A DNA stretch of 64,000 nt from Desulfoscipio geothermicus DSM 3669 (GCF_900115975.1 NZ_FOYM01000001.1:236136-300135); one strand, 5' to 3'. Positions 27,298 to 36,159 are shown, counted from the stretch's first letter. The notes: generated by a model from the sequence alone, not told the origin. Numbers and translations are program-made.

Positions 27298-27392
27298 AAA
27301 AAAGGGGACTGGCTCCGGTAAAAGGGGACTGGCACCGATTCGTTCTGTGAATCGGTGCCTGTCCCCCTTTTACCGGAGCCTGTCCCTTTTTT
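27298..27392. repeat. Nested palindrome between convergent genes, copy 3
   Basis: About 44-base arms (27298-27341 and 27349-27392) with a few mismatches. Each arm holds two units, GGGGACTGGCTCCGGTAAAA and GGGGACTGGCACCGATTC, answered by GAATCGGTGCCTGTCCCCC and CCGGAGCCTGTCCC. It ends in a T-run at the stop codon of the cyclophilin gene and probably terminates both genes. Confidence 0.85.
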
Positions 27393-27393
27393 T

Positions 27394-27840
27394 TTAATCA
27401 ACCGCTTGCACTTTATCCATTTTGTCACCTATTTCCAGATTATCAACCACGTCCATACCCTCCGTAACCCGGCCGAAAACCGCGTATTGCCCGTCAAGCC
27501 AGCTTGCGTCTTTCTTTAATATATAAAACTGTGAACCCGCGGAATCCGGGTGCGCCGCCCTGGCCATGGCCACCGCGCCCCGAACATTTTTCAGGTCGGG
27601 GTGTGTTTCCAGCTTTATGGTCCAACCGGGACCGCCGGTCCCGTTGCCCCGGGGGTCGCCACCCTGCACCACCCAGTGTTCTACCCGGTGAAAGGTCAGC
27701 CCGTTGTAGAATCCGTCATTGGTCAGCTTCAAAAAGTTTTCCACCGTTACAGGCATTTTTTCGGGATATACTTCAAGGGATATATTTCCCTTGCCGGTGC
27801 TGATCAATATTTTCCTGGTTGCCAATTTATCACTCCCCAT
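27394..27840 (-). CDS. ppiB: Cyclophilin-type peptidyl-prolyl cis-trans isomerase
   Basis: 148 residues, a single-domain cytoplasmic cyclophilin that speeds proline isomerisation. Motifs: NFLKLTNDGFYNGLTFHRV, VQGGDPRGNGTGGPGW, GAVAMARAAHPDSAGSQFYI and DGQYAVFGRVTEGMDVV. The catalytic Arg in FHRV is present. The Trp that binds cyclosporin in eukaryotic forms falls in the usual bacterial variant region. No signal peptide. It lies upstream of a nested palindrome that serves as terminator. Confidence 0.93.
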   Translation of the reverse strand: MGSDKLATRKILISTGKGNISLEVYPEKMPVTVENFLKLTNDGFYNGLTFHRVEHWVVQGGDPRGNGTGGPGWTIKLETHPDLKNVRGAVAMARAAHPDSAGSQFYILKKDASWLDGQYAVFGRVTEGMDVVDNLEIGDKMDKVQAVD

Positions 27841-27892
27841 GTTTTTATATACCTAAGTGTATACTGCCCGCGGCTGTTTAACAATATAACCT

Positions 27893-29044
27893 TCAGGGCT
27901 CTTCCGCCCTTTTTCGGGGCGGCCTGGGGCCATAATACTGGTAATAATCAACCTTGATGCGCCCGTTGTAGAGCTTTCTTTTTTTGGTGGCCGACCGACC
28001 GAATAGTTTTTCAAATTGCGGGTGAGCGGTGAGGATATAGAAAGACCAGGTGTCAAGCCTGTTAAAGACCCGGCCCATTTCCCGGTAAAGCCTTTCCACT
28101 TCCCGCAATTCGCCCAGCCGCTCCCCGTAGGGCGGGTTGCAAATGATTTTACCGTATTTTTTGCTGGATTGAATCTCGGCGACCGGCATTCTTTGAAAGT
28201 GAATATATTCGCCCACCCCCGCTTCGCGGGCGTTATATCTGGCGATCTTCAGCACCCTGTCATCTATGTCCGTGCCCATAATATGCAAGGGCTGCTCGTA
28301 ATTCGCCAGGTCATGGGTCTCTTTTCGGGCCTGACGCCATAAATTTTTCGGAACGGTGGGCCAGCTTTCAGAAACAAACTCGCGATTCATGCCCGGAGCA
28401 ATATTTTGTCCGATCAACGCCGCCTCGATGGGGATGGTCCCGGAACCGCAGAAAGGATCCAGTAAAACAGTGTCCGGTTGCCAGCGCGATAACAAAATAA
28501 GCGCTGCGGCCAGCGTTTCCTTAAGCGGGGCCTCGCTGGCCTGTTCCCGGTACCCCCTTTTATGCAACCCCGCTCCGCTGGTGTCAATGGTCAAGGTGGC
28601 CACATCCTTTAATAAAGCAACCTCTATTTTATACACAGGCCCCTGTTCCTCAAACCACTGCTTTTTATACTTGCGCTTCATACTCTCCACAACGGCTTTT
28701 TTCACTATCGCCTGGCAATCTGGCACGCTGAACAGCTTGGACTTAACAGACTTGCCTTCTACGGGAAAAGCGGCATCGCCAGGGACCAACTCCGGCCAGG
28801 GCAGTGCCCTGGTATTTTCAAACAACTCCTCAAAGGTGGTGGCCCGGAACTCCCCAACTTTCAGGCGCACCCTGTCCGCCGTCCGGAGCCAGAGATTGGC
28901 CCGGCAAATGGCACCCGCGTCGGCGCTAAAGGTAACCTTGCCGTTTTCCACCGTTACATCCCGGTAACCCAGGTCTTTTACCTCCCGGGCCACCACCGCC
29001 TCCAGGCCGAAAGTGGCTGTAGCTATCAGTTCATATGTTGTCAT
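27893..29044 (-). CDS. THUMP-domain 23S rRNA N2-guanine methyltransferase (RlmL/YpsC type)
   Basis: 383 residues. An N-terminal ferredoxin-like and THUMP RNA-binding region (about 1-155) precedes a class I SAM methyltransferase. Motif I is LLDPFCGSGTIPIEAAL and motif IV is KIICNPPYGERLG; NPPY is the signature of N2-guanine or N6-adenine methylation. It corresponds to the RlmL half of the E. coli RlmKL fusion, which modifies G2445 of 23S rRNA. ATG 29044 is used. It lies near the patatin gene in the same direction, about 90 bp apart. Confidence 0.9.
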   Translation of the reverse strand: MTTYELIATATFGLEAVVAREVKDLGYRDVTVENGKVTFSADAGAICRANLWLRTADRVRLKVGEFRATTFEELFENTRALPWPELVPGDAAFPVEGKSVKSKLFSVPDCQAIVKKAVVESMKRKYKKQWFEEQGPVYKIEVALLKDVATLTIDTSGAGLHKRGYREQASEAPLKETLAAALILLSRWQPDTVLLDPFCGSGTIPIEAALIGQNIAPGMNREFVSESWPTVPKNLWRQARKETHDLANYEQPLHIMGTDIDDRVLKIARYNAREAGVGEYIHFQRMPVAEIQSSKKYGKIICNPPYGERLGELREVERLYREMGRVFNRLDTWSFYILTAHPQFEKLFGRSATKKRKLYNGRIKVDYYQYYGPRPPRKRAEEP

Positions 29045-29131
29045 AAACTCTCACCCTTCATAGTTTGCCCCATGAGCGCCGCGCTAAGCATGCCAGCCAA
29101 AACAAAGGGCAATCCGGCATAACCCGCCGCC

Positions 29132-29893
29132 TTACTCCGGCCACATTTTGGCCAATGCTTTCTCCGCGGCCTGGTATCCGTTCCTGATCAGGGCGCGGTA
29201 ATTATTGAGGTCCACCGTGGAAAAACCGGCGGTGGGAATGGTAATTACCATTGTATTTTCGTTATAAAAAATGGTACGTTTCATTAATATGTTCAGTGAC
29301 TTGTATATTACCCCGAAAATATTTTCCGGCCGTTCCCGCCCCGCTACATTGGAAATCAAGTCCACGGCAATAACCTGCCCCGCGCCCATATCCCATACGA
29401 TATCATCGGGCACCTGGTTGGCTATGCCACCGTCGCACAGCAGATCGCCGTCAATTTCCACCGGCTCAAAAATGCCGGGGATGGCACAGCTCGCCAGTAT
29501 GGCGTCAGTGAGCGAACCCTCCCTCTGAACCACCTGTTCACCGGTTTCCAAGCTGGTCGCCACGGCGGCGAAGGGAATCAGCGTTTCATTAACTTTCCGG
29601 TCGCCCACCAGGCGCAGGATGCTATCGCGCAACCGGTTGTTGGCAAACAGGCTCATGCGGGGAATGGACAGGCGCGTCAACTTGGTCCACCTGGCCCGAC
29701 GGGCAAATTTGGTCAGCTCGGCGGTAGATACACCACAGGCATAGGCACCCCCCACCAGGGCCCCGATACTGGTACCGGCAATGTGAGTAATTTCAAAGCC
29801 CTTTTCCTCGAGACAACGCAATACGCCGATGTGTGCAGCCCCCAGGGCCGCCCCGCCGCCCAGGGCCAGCCCCACTTTTTTATTTACCGCCAC
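29132..29893 (-). CDS. Patatin-like phospholipase (RssA type)
   Basis: About 253 residues. The Ser-Asp dyad of patatins is present: oxyanion loop LALGGGAALGAAHIGVL, nucleophile elbow AGTSIGALVGG (GxSxG), and the DGGIANQVP Asp motif. Family members are lipid acyl hydrolases; the bacterial cytoplasmic RssA-like group has no established substrate. The frame is open from a GTG at 29902, but that GTG is inside the GGAGGTG ribosome site; the GTG at 29893, 8 nt downstream of GGAGG, is the more likely start. Confidence 0.88.
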   Translation of the reverse strand: MAVNKKVGLALGGGAALGAAHIGVLRCLEEKGFEITHIAGTSIGALVGGAYACGVSTAELTKFARRARWTKLTRLSIPRMSLFANNRLRDSILRLVGDRKVNETLIPFAAVATSLETGEQVVQREGSLTDAILASCAIPGIFEPVEIDGDLLCDGGIANQVPDDIVWDMGAGQVIAVDLISNVAGRERPENIFGVIYKSLNILMKRTIFYNENTMVITIPTAGFSTVDLNNYRALIRNGYQAAEKALAKMWPE

Positions 29894-30052
29894 CGGCTTC
29901 ACCTCCGGACTGATCTATATTTTATCTTCGCCGCCTGGCACATCTTTCCTGCCGGGGTAATGATATATCCCGGGAATAAAGGTTTTACCGAACAACCGGC
30001 ACTTTGCTGTATAATAGTAACATAATTAATTTTAATTGTTTGAGGGATGAAA

Positions 30053-30475
30053 GTGAAAATATCTTCTACCGGTAAAAACATCGGGGGAAAGCTAACCGCC
30101 ACACCGGCCAAAATAAATAAAAGCAAAGATTTTTCCACCATGCTGGACATGACTAAAAAACAGCAGCAGGAATACCAGGTTAATCAAATGATTAAAAAGA
30201 TCAAGGACGCGGGTGAGCGGGTCAAGGAAACTTTGAGCGTGGTGGATGTAAATGTTTACAAGCAATACATCGCTGATTTTTTAAAATTTGTCCTGGGTCA
30301 TTGTTATTCCGTCTCCCATGCCCACGGTTACCAGGGAGTGCTCTCCAGGGTGGAGATTGTCAATAAAGAACTGGAGGAATTAACCAGGGAACTGCTGGAG
30401 GAACAAAAAAACACCATTGCCATTGCCAGAAGAATCGACGGTATCACCGGGCTGTTAATTGACCTGCATTCCTAA
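30053..30475 (+). CDS. yaaR: YaaR family protein (DUF327)
   Basis: About 141 residues matching DUF327: DFSTMLDMTKKQQQEYQVNQMIKKIKDAGERVKETLSV, DVNVYKQYIADFLKFVLGHCYSV and LSRVEIVNKELEELTRELLEEQ. YaaR proteins are widespread in Firmicutes and of unknown function, often near DNA polymerase III delta-prime genes, which is not the case here. Mostly helical and soluble. I chose GTG 30053 because GAGGG lies 6 nt upstream; the ATG at 30047 touches that site. Confidence 0.85.
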   Translation: MKISSTGKNIGGKLTATPAKINKSKDFSTMLDMTKKQQQEYQVNQMIKKIKDAGERVKETLSVVDVNVYKQYIADFLKFVLGHCYSVSHAHGYQGVLSRVEIVNKELEELTRELLEEQKNTIAIARRIDGITGLLIDLHS

Positions 30476-30512
30476 AATCCCGTTTGCCGTAAGAAAAAAA
30501 CAAAAGGAGACC

Positions 30513-30575
30513 GGCAAAAAAGGGGACAGGCACCTTCTTCAAAAAGCGAAAAAGGAGCCTGTCCCCTTTTTTGCC
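30513..30575. repeat. Dispersed palindrome, copy 4
   Basis: GGCAAAAAAGGGGACAGGC at the left pairs with GCCTGTCCCCTTTTTTGCC at the right. The inner part CACCTTCTTC-AAAAAGC-GAAAAAGGA is nearly complementary. It lies between yaaR and the convergent tRNA cluster. Confidence 0.85.
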
Positions 30576-30604
30576 ATTCCCCTTTTTGCGTGCTTTCCTC
30601 GACA

Positions 30605-30650
30605 ACAAAAAAGAAGGGTTGCCACGCATAATGCGCTACAACCCTTCTTT
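30605..30650 (-). terminator. Terminator of the first tRNA cluster
   Basis: AAAGAAGGGTTG (30610-30621) and CAACCCTTCTTT (30639-30650) form a perfect 12-bp stem followed by a T-rich tract on the minus strand. Confidence 0.8.
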
Positions 30651-30703
30651 ACAGCAAGTTGATTAATAGATGTATGAGTTGAGGGGGAAGATTTTACATA
30701 AAA

Positions 30704-30778
30704 TGGAGCGGAAGACGGGATTCGAACCCGCGACCCTCGCCTTGGCAAGGCGATGCTCTACCACTGAGCCACTTCCGC
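30704..30778 (-). tRNA. tRNA-Gly (GCC)
   Basis: 75 nt with encoded CCA. Acceptor GCGGAAG pairs with CTTCCGC, discriminator T. The anticodon loop is CTTGCCAAG, giving GCC. T-loop GGTTCGAATCC. It is identical to the copy at 38077-38151. Transcribed after tRNA-Asp. Confidence 0.96.
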
Positions 30779-30783
30779 ATGTG

Positions 30784-30860
30784 TGGCGGAGCTGACGGGA
30801 ATCGAACCCGCGATCTCCGGCGTGACAGGCCGGCATGTTAGACCGCTACACCACAGCTCC
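30784..30860 (-). tRNA. tRNA-Asp (GTC)
   Basis: 77 nt with encoded CCA. Acceptor GGAGCTG pairs with CAGCTCC, and the discriminator is G as required for Asp. The anticodon loop CTGTCAC gives GTC. First tRNA of the cluster; identical to 38254-38330. Confidence 0.95.
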
Positions 30861-30888
30861 GCATCGTATCGCAACAGCGACAACATTA

Positions 30889-30917
30889 AGTATACTTATT
30901 GCATGTGAAATTGTCAA
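30889..30917 (-). promoter_or_regulatory. Promoter of the tRNA-Asp/Gly cluster
   Basis: On the minus strand TTGACA (30917-30912), 17-bp spacer, TATACT (30894-30889), about 30 bp before tRNA-Asp: a near-consensus housekeeping promoter. Confidence 0.85.
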
Positions 30918-31061
30918 CAGGTTTTTTTCTGCAAATTTTCATCATTTTTGGGCAAATGTTTGAGCATGTACTGTTTCGACCGGGCCTCGATGGAAAGGGC
31001 GATGCATATAAACAGTAATAAAGCAAAAAATAAGCACAAAAAATACGCAGGGAGATGTACT

Positions 31062-33296
31062 ATGCGCCATAAAGCAAGAATTCATTACGATAACAAGAAC
31101 GGCTTTTTAGAGCCGGTGATGTGGGTATGGGTCAGCGACGGGGCGACCCTGGAAAGGGAGGTAACCCCCGGCGGTAAGGATGATTTCGGCATCTACTTCG
31201 ATTTGTCCTACAACCGCAGCAGTTTCAACTTTATCTTCAAGGACGGCAAGGGCGAGGACGTCCGCTGGGAAGACGACCGTTTCAGCCGGACCTTTCACGC
31301 CCACCTGGGTGAAGAGGTGTGGACAATGGCCAACCGGCACCACGTCTACAATGTCCGCCCGGCCGAGCCCAATGGCGATGTCAAGGACTACCACCGGTTC
31401 ATCAGCAACCTGGTGTACAAGGACAATTTTTATTTCCCCACCACGGATGTTTCCGGCTTAGGAATGCCGTCCATGCTGGGGGCCAACCTGTTGACCGACG
31501 GTTCCATTTTATTCGGTTTTTTTCACCCGTACGCGGCCAGGGTGTACCTGGCGGGCAACTTCAACGACTGGCAGTGCCCCGGGCACCCCGGTCCCCGGAA
31601 GGATAAATTTATTGAAATGGAACTGCACCGAGGGTTTTATTACCAACCCAATATCTGGCTGGCCAGAATCAAGCCGGAAAACCAATCCCCCGTGGAATAC
31701 AAGTTTTATATTCAGGGCGGCTCCACCGAGACCGAGCGGTACGTAGCCGACCCGTATACCAGGCTGTTCAGTGACGATTACAAGTACCGCAATTCCGTGG
31801 TGGTGGACCCCACCAAATTCAAGTGGACCGACCAGGACTGGAAAACACCCGACGTCAAAGATTTGATTCTGTACGAACTTAATATTTACGGCTTCACCGA
31901 TAACGACCCCGATATACCCGAACCCCTGCAAGGGACTTTCAAAGGAGTGACCCACCGTATCAAAAGCGGTTTCTTTAAAGAGTTGGGCGTTACTGCCCTG
32001 GCGCTGATGCCCACGGCGGAGGTGCCCATGAAACAGGGCCTGGGCTATGAGCCCTGCACCTTTATGTCGGTGGAAAAGGATTTCGGCACCCCCGATGATT
32101 TCCGTGAAATGGTTAACGAAGCCCACCGGCACGGGCTGGCGGTGCTGATGGACCAGGTGTTCAACCATACTTCCAACGACTTCAACCCCCTGTGGAACCT
32201 GATCGACGACGGCTCCGGAGAAGGTGGTTTATACTTTGCAGGCAAGACCATGTGGGGCAACAAGGTGGCCACGGGCAAGGATGAAGTGGACAACATGCTC
32301 ATCGACTCCTGTAAAATGTTCATCAAGGAGTATCATGTCGATGGGTTCCGCTTTGACGCCACCCACAGCTACTTTTTAAACCACAAGCTGTTGCACCGCA
32401 TCGCCCACGAGATAAAGGACAAGGGATTTAAGCCCGATGTGATTTTAATTGCCGAAAACTTGCCCAACGAACAGGACCTGAACCTGGAAGGGTACAACGG
32501 GTATGCCCAGTGGTCCAACATCTTCCACGATAAAGTAAAAGCACTGCTGCGCGAAGGAACATTTGAAGGCGTTGACAACACGGCAGAGGATATGGGCACA
32601 GCTTTTTATTTCAGCAAGGACAGCTTTGCGGCCCATACCAACAACGTCATCAACTATTGCGAAAGTCACGACGAAAACAGCGTGCAGTATGAAGTGGGCA
32701 CCGGCGGGGAGCACCTGCAGGACCCGGAGATCAAAAGAAAGAAAGCCCGGCTTGGCTTGATGGCCACCATGGTGGCCCTGGGACAGCCGATGATTTACAT
32801 GGGGCAGGAATTTGGCATCGAGCGGGAGCGCAACCGGATCAAGGTGCCGTGGCACAAATATGATGAGAATACCAACCGGTTCTACAACTGGACGAAGGGG
32901 TTGATTAATTTAAGGAAAAGGTATGGCGCGCTCAGGCTCAGCGGCTACAACCCCGCCGCCGAAGGCAAATTCACCTGGATTGTCGCCCCCTGGATGCCGG
33001 AAAACCGGGGCGGACGGAGAAGGGTCATAGGCTGGCGGGTAAAGGACGACCGGGTACCCGCTGAAGAACTGCTTATCATGCTCAATTTCGAAGGCCACGA
33101 CGTGCCCGTGGAGGTGGATTTTCACACCCCGGGGCGGTGGGTCAAACTTGCCGACATCGACCACGTCAACGACCTGCCCCCAACGGGCAGCAAAAACCCC
33201 GATGACCCGGACAGCATTATCACCGAAAACGGGGTAATGGGCAATTTTGTGCTGCCGCCTTACAGCGGATTCATTTACAAGCACGCCCCGGCGTAA
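31062..33296 (+). CDS. GH13 alpha-amylase-family enzyme with N-terminal carbohydrate-binding modules
   Basis: 744 residues, no signal peptide, so cytoplasmic. The N-terminal part (about 1-100, ARIHYDNKNGFLEPVMWVWVSD) looks like a starch-binding module. A CBM48-type domain follows (about 140-260, FGFFHPYAARVYLAGNFNDWQ). The GH13 barrel then shows LMDQVFNHTS, DGFRFDATH (nucleophile Asp, about 430), LIAENLP (acid/base Glu, about 463) and CESHDENS (third Asp, about 535). The CBM48 plus catalytic layout is like branching or debranching enzymes; I cannot tell which. The ATG at 31062 has GGGAG 7 nt upstream; the frame is open from 30948 but that part looks non-coding. It is isolated from the other glucan genes at 48-54 kb. 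Confidence 0.85.
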   Translation: MRHKARIHYDNKNGFLEPVMWVWVSDGATLEREVTPGGKDDFGIYFDLSYNRSSFNFIFKDGKGEDVRWEDDRFSRTFHAHLGEEVWTMANRHHVYNVRPAEPNGDVKDYHRFISNLVYKDNFYFPTTDVSGLGMPSMLGANLLTDGSILFGFFHPYAARVYLAGNFNDWQCPGHPGPRKDKFIEMELHRGFYYQPNIWLARIKPENQSPVEYKFYIQGGSTETERYVADPYTRLFSDDYKYRNSVVVDPTKFKWTDQDWKTPDVKDLILYELNIYGFTDNDPDIPEPLQGTFKGVTHRIKSGFFKELGVTALALMPTAEVPMKQGLGYEPCTFMSVEKDFGTPDDFREMVNEAHRHGLAVLMDQVFNHTSNDFNPLWNLIDDGSGEGGLYFAGKTMWGNKVATGKDEVDNMLIDSCKMFIKEYHVDGFRFDATHSYFLNHKLLHRIAHEIKDKGFKPDVILIAENLPNEQDLNLEGYNGYAQWSNIFHDKVKALLREGTFEGVDNTAEDMGTAFYFSKDSFAAHTNNVINYCESHDENSVQYEVGTGGEHLQDPEIKRKKARLGLMATMVALGQPMIYMGQEFGIERERNRIKVPWHKYDENTNRFYNWTKGLINLRKRYGALRLSGYNPAAEGKFTWIVAPWMPENRGGRRRVIGWRVKDDRVPAEELLIMLNFEGHDVPVEVDFHTPGRWVKLADIDHVNDLPPTGSKNPDDPDSIITENGVMGNFVLPPYSGFIYKHAPA

Positions 33297-33514
33297 AGAT
33301 AAACCTTATTCTGAAAATAGCTCATTACAGGGCCGGATGCTTCCCGCTGCCGGGAAATACAGCACCCGGCCCCGCGCCTTTTCATCCCCTACCGTTTCCG
33401 GGCTTGTGGGAATGAGGCTGTAATTGGAGACTATGCATAATTTTTGTTGAAACTTGTTGCAGTAAATCAACTGGTTATAGTAAAATAATAACAGCCATTA
33501 TGCCAAGTTCTGTT

Positions 33515-33540
33515 AGCCCGTATAAACGGGCTTTATTTTT
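33515..33540 (+). terminator. Intrinsic terminator, probably of the GH13 gene
   Basis: AGCCCG (33515-33520), TATAAA loop, CGGGCT (33527-33532), then TTATTTTTT. It lies about 220 bp after the GH13 stop. In between, a GGGCCGG...CCGGCCC hairpin near 33.33-33.37 kb lacks a T-run, and no gene is seen. Confidence 0.7.
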
Positions 33541-33571
33541 TACACATAATATAAAATGCCATGCGTGTACA

Positions 33572-34018
33572 CTATTTATCAGGCTTTTTGGGTACTTTAA
33601 TAACTTGCCCCACACGCAGTGTGGAATTGACAGTCAAACCGTTCATCTCAGCCAATTTTGCAGCATAAATCTCCGTCCCGTAATAATGCAAAGATATTGA
33701 CCCCAGGGTGTCGTTCTGTTTTATCTCATAATAAATATATTTGTTTTGTGACGTCTCTTTTTTTGTTCGGTAACTTCTCAACTCCTCTTTAAGAGTAATA
33801 TTTTCCTTCTTTAGCACATTGTTTTCCGCCTTAAGGCTGTTTACCGTTGTTTTTAGGATAACCGTTTCTTGATGAGCATTCCAAGCGGTCAGCAATAAAA
33901 ATATAAATACAACCCCTGCACTTAGATATAATATTGCTTTCCAATGCAATTTCTTATTTTTATTTATTGATTCCTCTATCTCCTTAACAACCTTGCCCTC
34001 ATAAGCGCTAATTTTCAT
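33572..34018 (-). CDS. Membrane-anchored LysM protein
   Basis: 148 residues. A short cytoplasmic N-terminus is followed by one membrane helix (about 28-46, AILYLSAGVVFIFLLL), a coiled coil (about 50-90, TTVNSLKAENNVLKKENITL) and a C-terminal LysM domain (YEIKQNDTLGSISLHYYGTEIYAAKLAEMNGL, then LRVGQVIKVP). LysM binds peptidoglycan, so the protein spans from membrane to wall. Its layout recalls cell-envelope scaffold or FtsL/DivIC-like small proteins with LysM added; the role is unknown. It is AT-richer than neighbouring core genes. Confidence 0.82.
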   Translation of the reverse strand: MKISAYEGKVVKEIEESINKNKKLHWKAILYLSAGVVFIFLLLTAWNAHQETVILKTTVNSLKAENNVLKKENITLKEELRSYRTKKETSQNKYIYYEIKQNDTLGSISLHYYGTEIYAAKLAEMNGLTVNSTLRVGQVIKVPKKPDK

Positions 34019-34216
34019 ATTTTGCTCCCAATTAAACTTGTGAGTGTATTATACCATAAACAGCCCGGCATCTCACTTGCCCGGTCGGTCGGCAGTTCCC
34101 GGCTGCAAGACGGCAGACAAAAATACATAATGTCATTCAAATGACTGAAATAAAGGTTGTTATCTGTTAAACTATATATGTAAATACTAAGATATCACTG
34201 CACGCCTCCTTCTCAT

Positions 34217-34253
34217 AATGGGAAACGCCCCTAAATCAGGGGCGTTTCCCATT
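34217..34253. terminator. Long hairpin downstream of the ComFB-like gene
   Basis: AATGGGAAACGCCCC (34217-34231) and GGGGCGTTTCCCATT (34239-34253) form a perfect 15-bp stem. The flanks lack a real T-run, so it may pause or protect transcripts rather than terminate. Confidence 0.5.
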
Positions 34254-34270
34254 TAACGTTAAAACAATTA

Positions 34271-34573
34271 TTACTGCCTATGCAATGTTAACGGTGGCAT
34301 ATTATGATTCTTCTCTGACAAGACCTTCCTGATAGAATCCATTACAATAGCTATCAAAGTAGCATATTCGGCAGGTCTTTGATATTTAGCCTTGGCAGCC
34401 ATAAATTCAGCATCGGAAGCAACATATTCAGGACTCAACTCATTTAAAGCTTTTGCCAGAGCCCTGGAACGACATATTTCACAATCACAAAAATTCTTTG
34501 CTTCACTAAATGTTTGCAACAAGTTATTTATAACATTTTTCACTGCAATCTCAGTATAATTGATAACGGGCAT
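34271..34573 (-). CDS. ComFB-family protein
   Basis: 100 residues. NYTEIAVKNVINNLLQTF is followed by the CDCEICRSRALAKALNELSPEYVAS signature of the late-competence ComFB family, with its CxCxxC motif. Some ComFB-type proteins have been described as cyclic-dinucleotide receptors; whether this one binds any is unknown. The start at 34573 (MPVINYTE) follows GGAGAG by 11 nt; an in-frame start at 34603 has no clear site. It is monocistronic and AT-rich. No other competence genes are near. Confidence 0.78.
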   Translation of the reverse strand: MPVINYTEIAVKNVINNLLQTFSEAKNFCDCEICRSRALAKALNELSPEYVASDAEFMAAKAKYQRPAEYATLIAIVMDSIRKVLSEKNHNMPPLTLHRQ

Positions 34574-34701
34574 AATATAATTTACTCTCCAATATATTGT
34601 CATATCTACATATTATATTTTAAAGCCCCTAAGTCTTACTTACAACTGCACCTAATACCCATTTAAATAGGACCAAAGTCCTGTTTTATTTATGTAAATT
34701 A

Positions 34702-34730
34702 AAAAAACAAAACCCGGTCACGGGACCGGG
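34702..34730 (-). terminator. Terminator of the 34.8-kb small gene
   Basis: CCCGGTC (34713-34719) and GACCGGG (34724-34730) form the stem; on the minus strand TTTTGTTTTTTT follows. Confidence 0.8.
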
Positions 34731-34751
34731 AATGATCTTCTCATTATTTAA

Positions 34752-34970
34752 TTAAATGGCCCATAACTTATTTGTTAAAGAAAACCAATCTGTATCGGCA
34801 GATCCAACTCTCCTGTTTTTTTCTTGCAACATATTGATTAGGATCCTTAAATCCGCATCGGAAAGCGAATTTGGCCTTTTATATTGGAGAACTTCCAAAA
34901 TTACATATTCGACTTCTTCAGGGGGATATCCATCTAAAATTAAATATTTGTAAATTTCTTCCAATTTCAT
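34752..34970 (-). CDS. Hypothetical small helical protein
   Basis: 72 residues, acidic and helical: MKLEEIYKYLILDGYPPEEVEYVILEVLQY, then SLSDADLRILINMLQEKNR. No signal peptide or membrane segment, and no family recognised. The ATG at 34970 is 5-6 nt behind a GGTGAT site; an in-frame GTG at 34982 overlaps it. It has its own terminator. Confidence 0.55.
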   Translation of the reverse strand: MKLEEIYKYLILDGYPPEEVEYVILEVLQYKRPNSLSDADLRILINMLQEKNRRVGSADTDWFSLTNKLWAI

Positions 34971-34982
34971 TTCGATCACCAA

Positions 34983-35589
34983 AAGTCGTAAAATATATTA
35001 TATTCTTACTATTTATTACAGCGGTTGTAAATCTTCAAATAGTCTCAAATATATAGGACTATAGCCACATTACCCCTGCCAGTCTTATTAAATGATCACT
35101 TACTAAAACAAAAAAAAAGTCCACGAGGACGGGACTAGTGAAAAAAATTTTAATTATTGGATGTTAAAATTGTAACATATAGTATTACTGTTGTAAAGAA
35201 CAAGCGTGTCTATCTGTAGCGAAATTAAAACTTAGTATGTGCATAAAAAAAGAAAAACCCCCGTACTTTCGGGGGAGATGCCAGGAAACTTTTGATGTTA
35301 AATATTATACTACTTGGAAATTTCGCTTGCAATATTGTTATGGACAATTTATATAAAAAAAATAATCCAATATAATAAATAAATATATTACTTGAAAGGG
35401 AAAGGGGATAATTTAATCTAATTACAGTTGCAATCACCATATTTTACTTACAGAACAATTTTACATGAAAAAGTTAAGTTATCAAGCGTAACAATACAGG
35501 CAACCAGACGGGCAGCGCATATTGTACCACCCTATATCAAGGCTTTTGGTGTATCCGCATAGTTCCCGCTGGCCAATTGAATAAAATAT
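34983..35589. other. AT-rich gene-poor stretch with two minus-strand terminators
   Basis: No convincing gene. Two hairpins terminate minus-strand transcripts: CCCCCG/CGGGGG at 35258-35275 with a T-rich tract to 35244, probably for DUF1992, and AGTCC/GGACT at 35118-35136 followed by T9. A weak TTTACA-17-TACAAT promoter-like pair lies between them, so a very short RNA ending at 35118 is conceivable. The open frame at 35225-35440 contains the first terminator and is not credible. Confidence 0.5.
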
Positions 35590-35958
35590 CTAGCCTTCCA
35601 GCCGTTTGTAAATTTTGTCCTCATAAAGATTTAATGCTAAGCTCCTGCCTCTCTTTTCCATAAGCATATTAAATCTTAAAGTTTTTTCATTAAGCTTTTT
35701 TGTTAATACGTCTTTTTCCTGTTTATCATAACAACAATTAATCAACCTTCTTAAAGAGACAATCTCCTTTTCCATCTCCAGTTCCTGGGGCAGCATACCG
35801 GCATTTTTTAGTATTTTATAAGGCACGCGTAGGTTTTCCGGCACACCGGACAGGTCATCAGGTTTTAATGGTTTACCCTTTCCTTCAAGGTTATTAAATT
35901 CGCCTTTTTGCATGGCCTCACGAATTTTATTCTCCGCGATCAGGGCCACAATATCCAT
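35590..35958 (-). CDS. DUF1992 (DnaJC28-like) protein
   Basis: 122 residues with the DUF1992 core: DIVALIAENKIREAMQKGEFNNLEGKGKPLKPDD, VPENLRVPYKILKNAGMLPQE and EKEIVSLRRLINCC. The domain is shared with the C-terminus of the human J-protein DNAJC28; bacterial forms have no J domain and unknown function. I use ATG 35958 with GGGGAAG upstream. Its leader carries a c-di-GMP-I riboswitch and an intrinsic terminator, about 150-300 nt upstream, so expression should respond to cyclic di-GMP. A 6-codon ORF (MRNFAR) with GAGGAG lies in the leader between terminator and gene. Confidence 0.82.
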   Translation of the reverse strand: MDIVALIAENKIREAMQKGEFNNLEGKGKPLKPDDLSGVPENLRVPYKILKNAGMLPQELEMEKEIVSLRRLINCCYDKQEKDVLTKKLNEKTLRFNMLMEKRGRSLALNLYEDKIYKRLEG

Positions 35959-36100
35959 CAAGCTTCCCCGCTCCCAATATAATTTATTTGTAAGTATATT
36001 TCGCTTAAGAAATATATATTTCCTACGTCTTTACCATTATCGCGCAAAATTGCGCATTGTATCACTCCTCGAAAAATTTTTATGCCAGTTGAGCTGGGCG

Positions 36101-36144
36101 GAAAAAACAAAAAAGCCCACCCCGCGCGTAAATACAGGGTAGGC
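36101..36144 (-). terminator. Expression-platform terminator behind the c-di-GMP riboswitch
   Basis: On the minus strand GCCTACCCTG pairs with CGGGGTGGGC (10 bp with two wobbles, 36115-36144), followed by TTTTTTGTTTTTT. It sits about 20 nt after the aptamer and before DUF1992, as expected for a transcriptional switch. Confidence 0.8.
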
Positions 36145-36159
36145 CATCTGCTTCAGTTA

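Noticed and set aside
35225..35440. Minus-strand open frame of 71 codons
   Set aside because: An intrinsic terminator for the same strand lies inside it, and it has no ribosome site.
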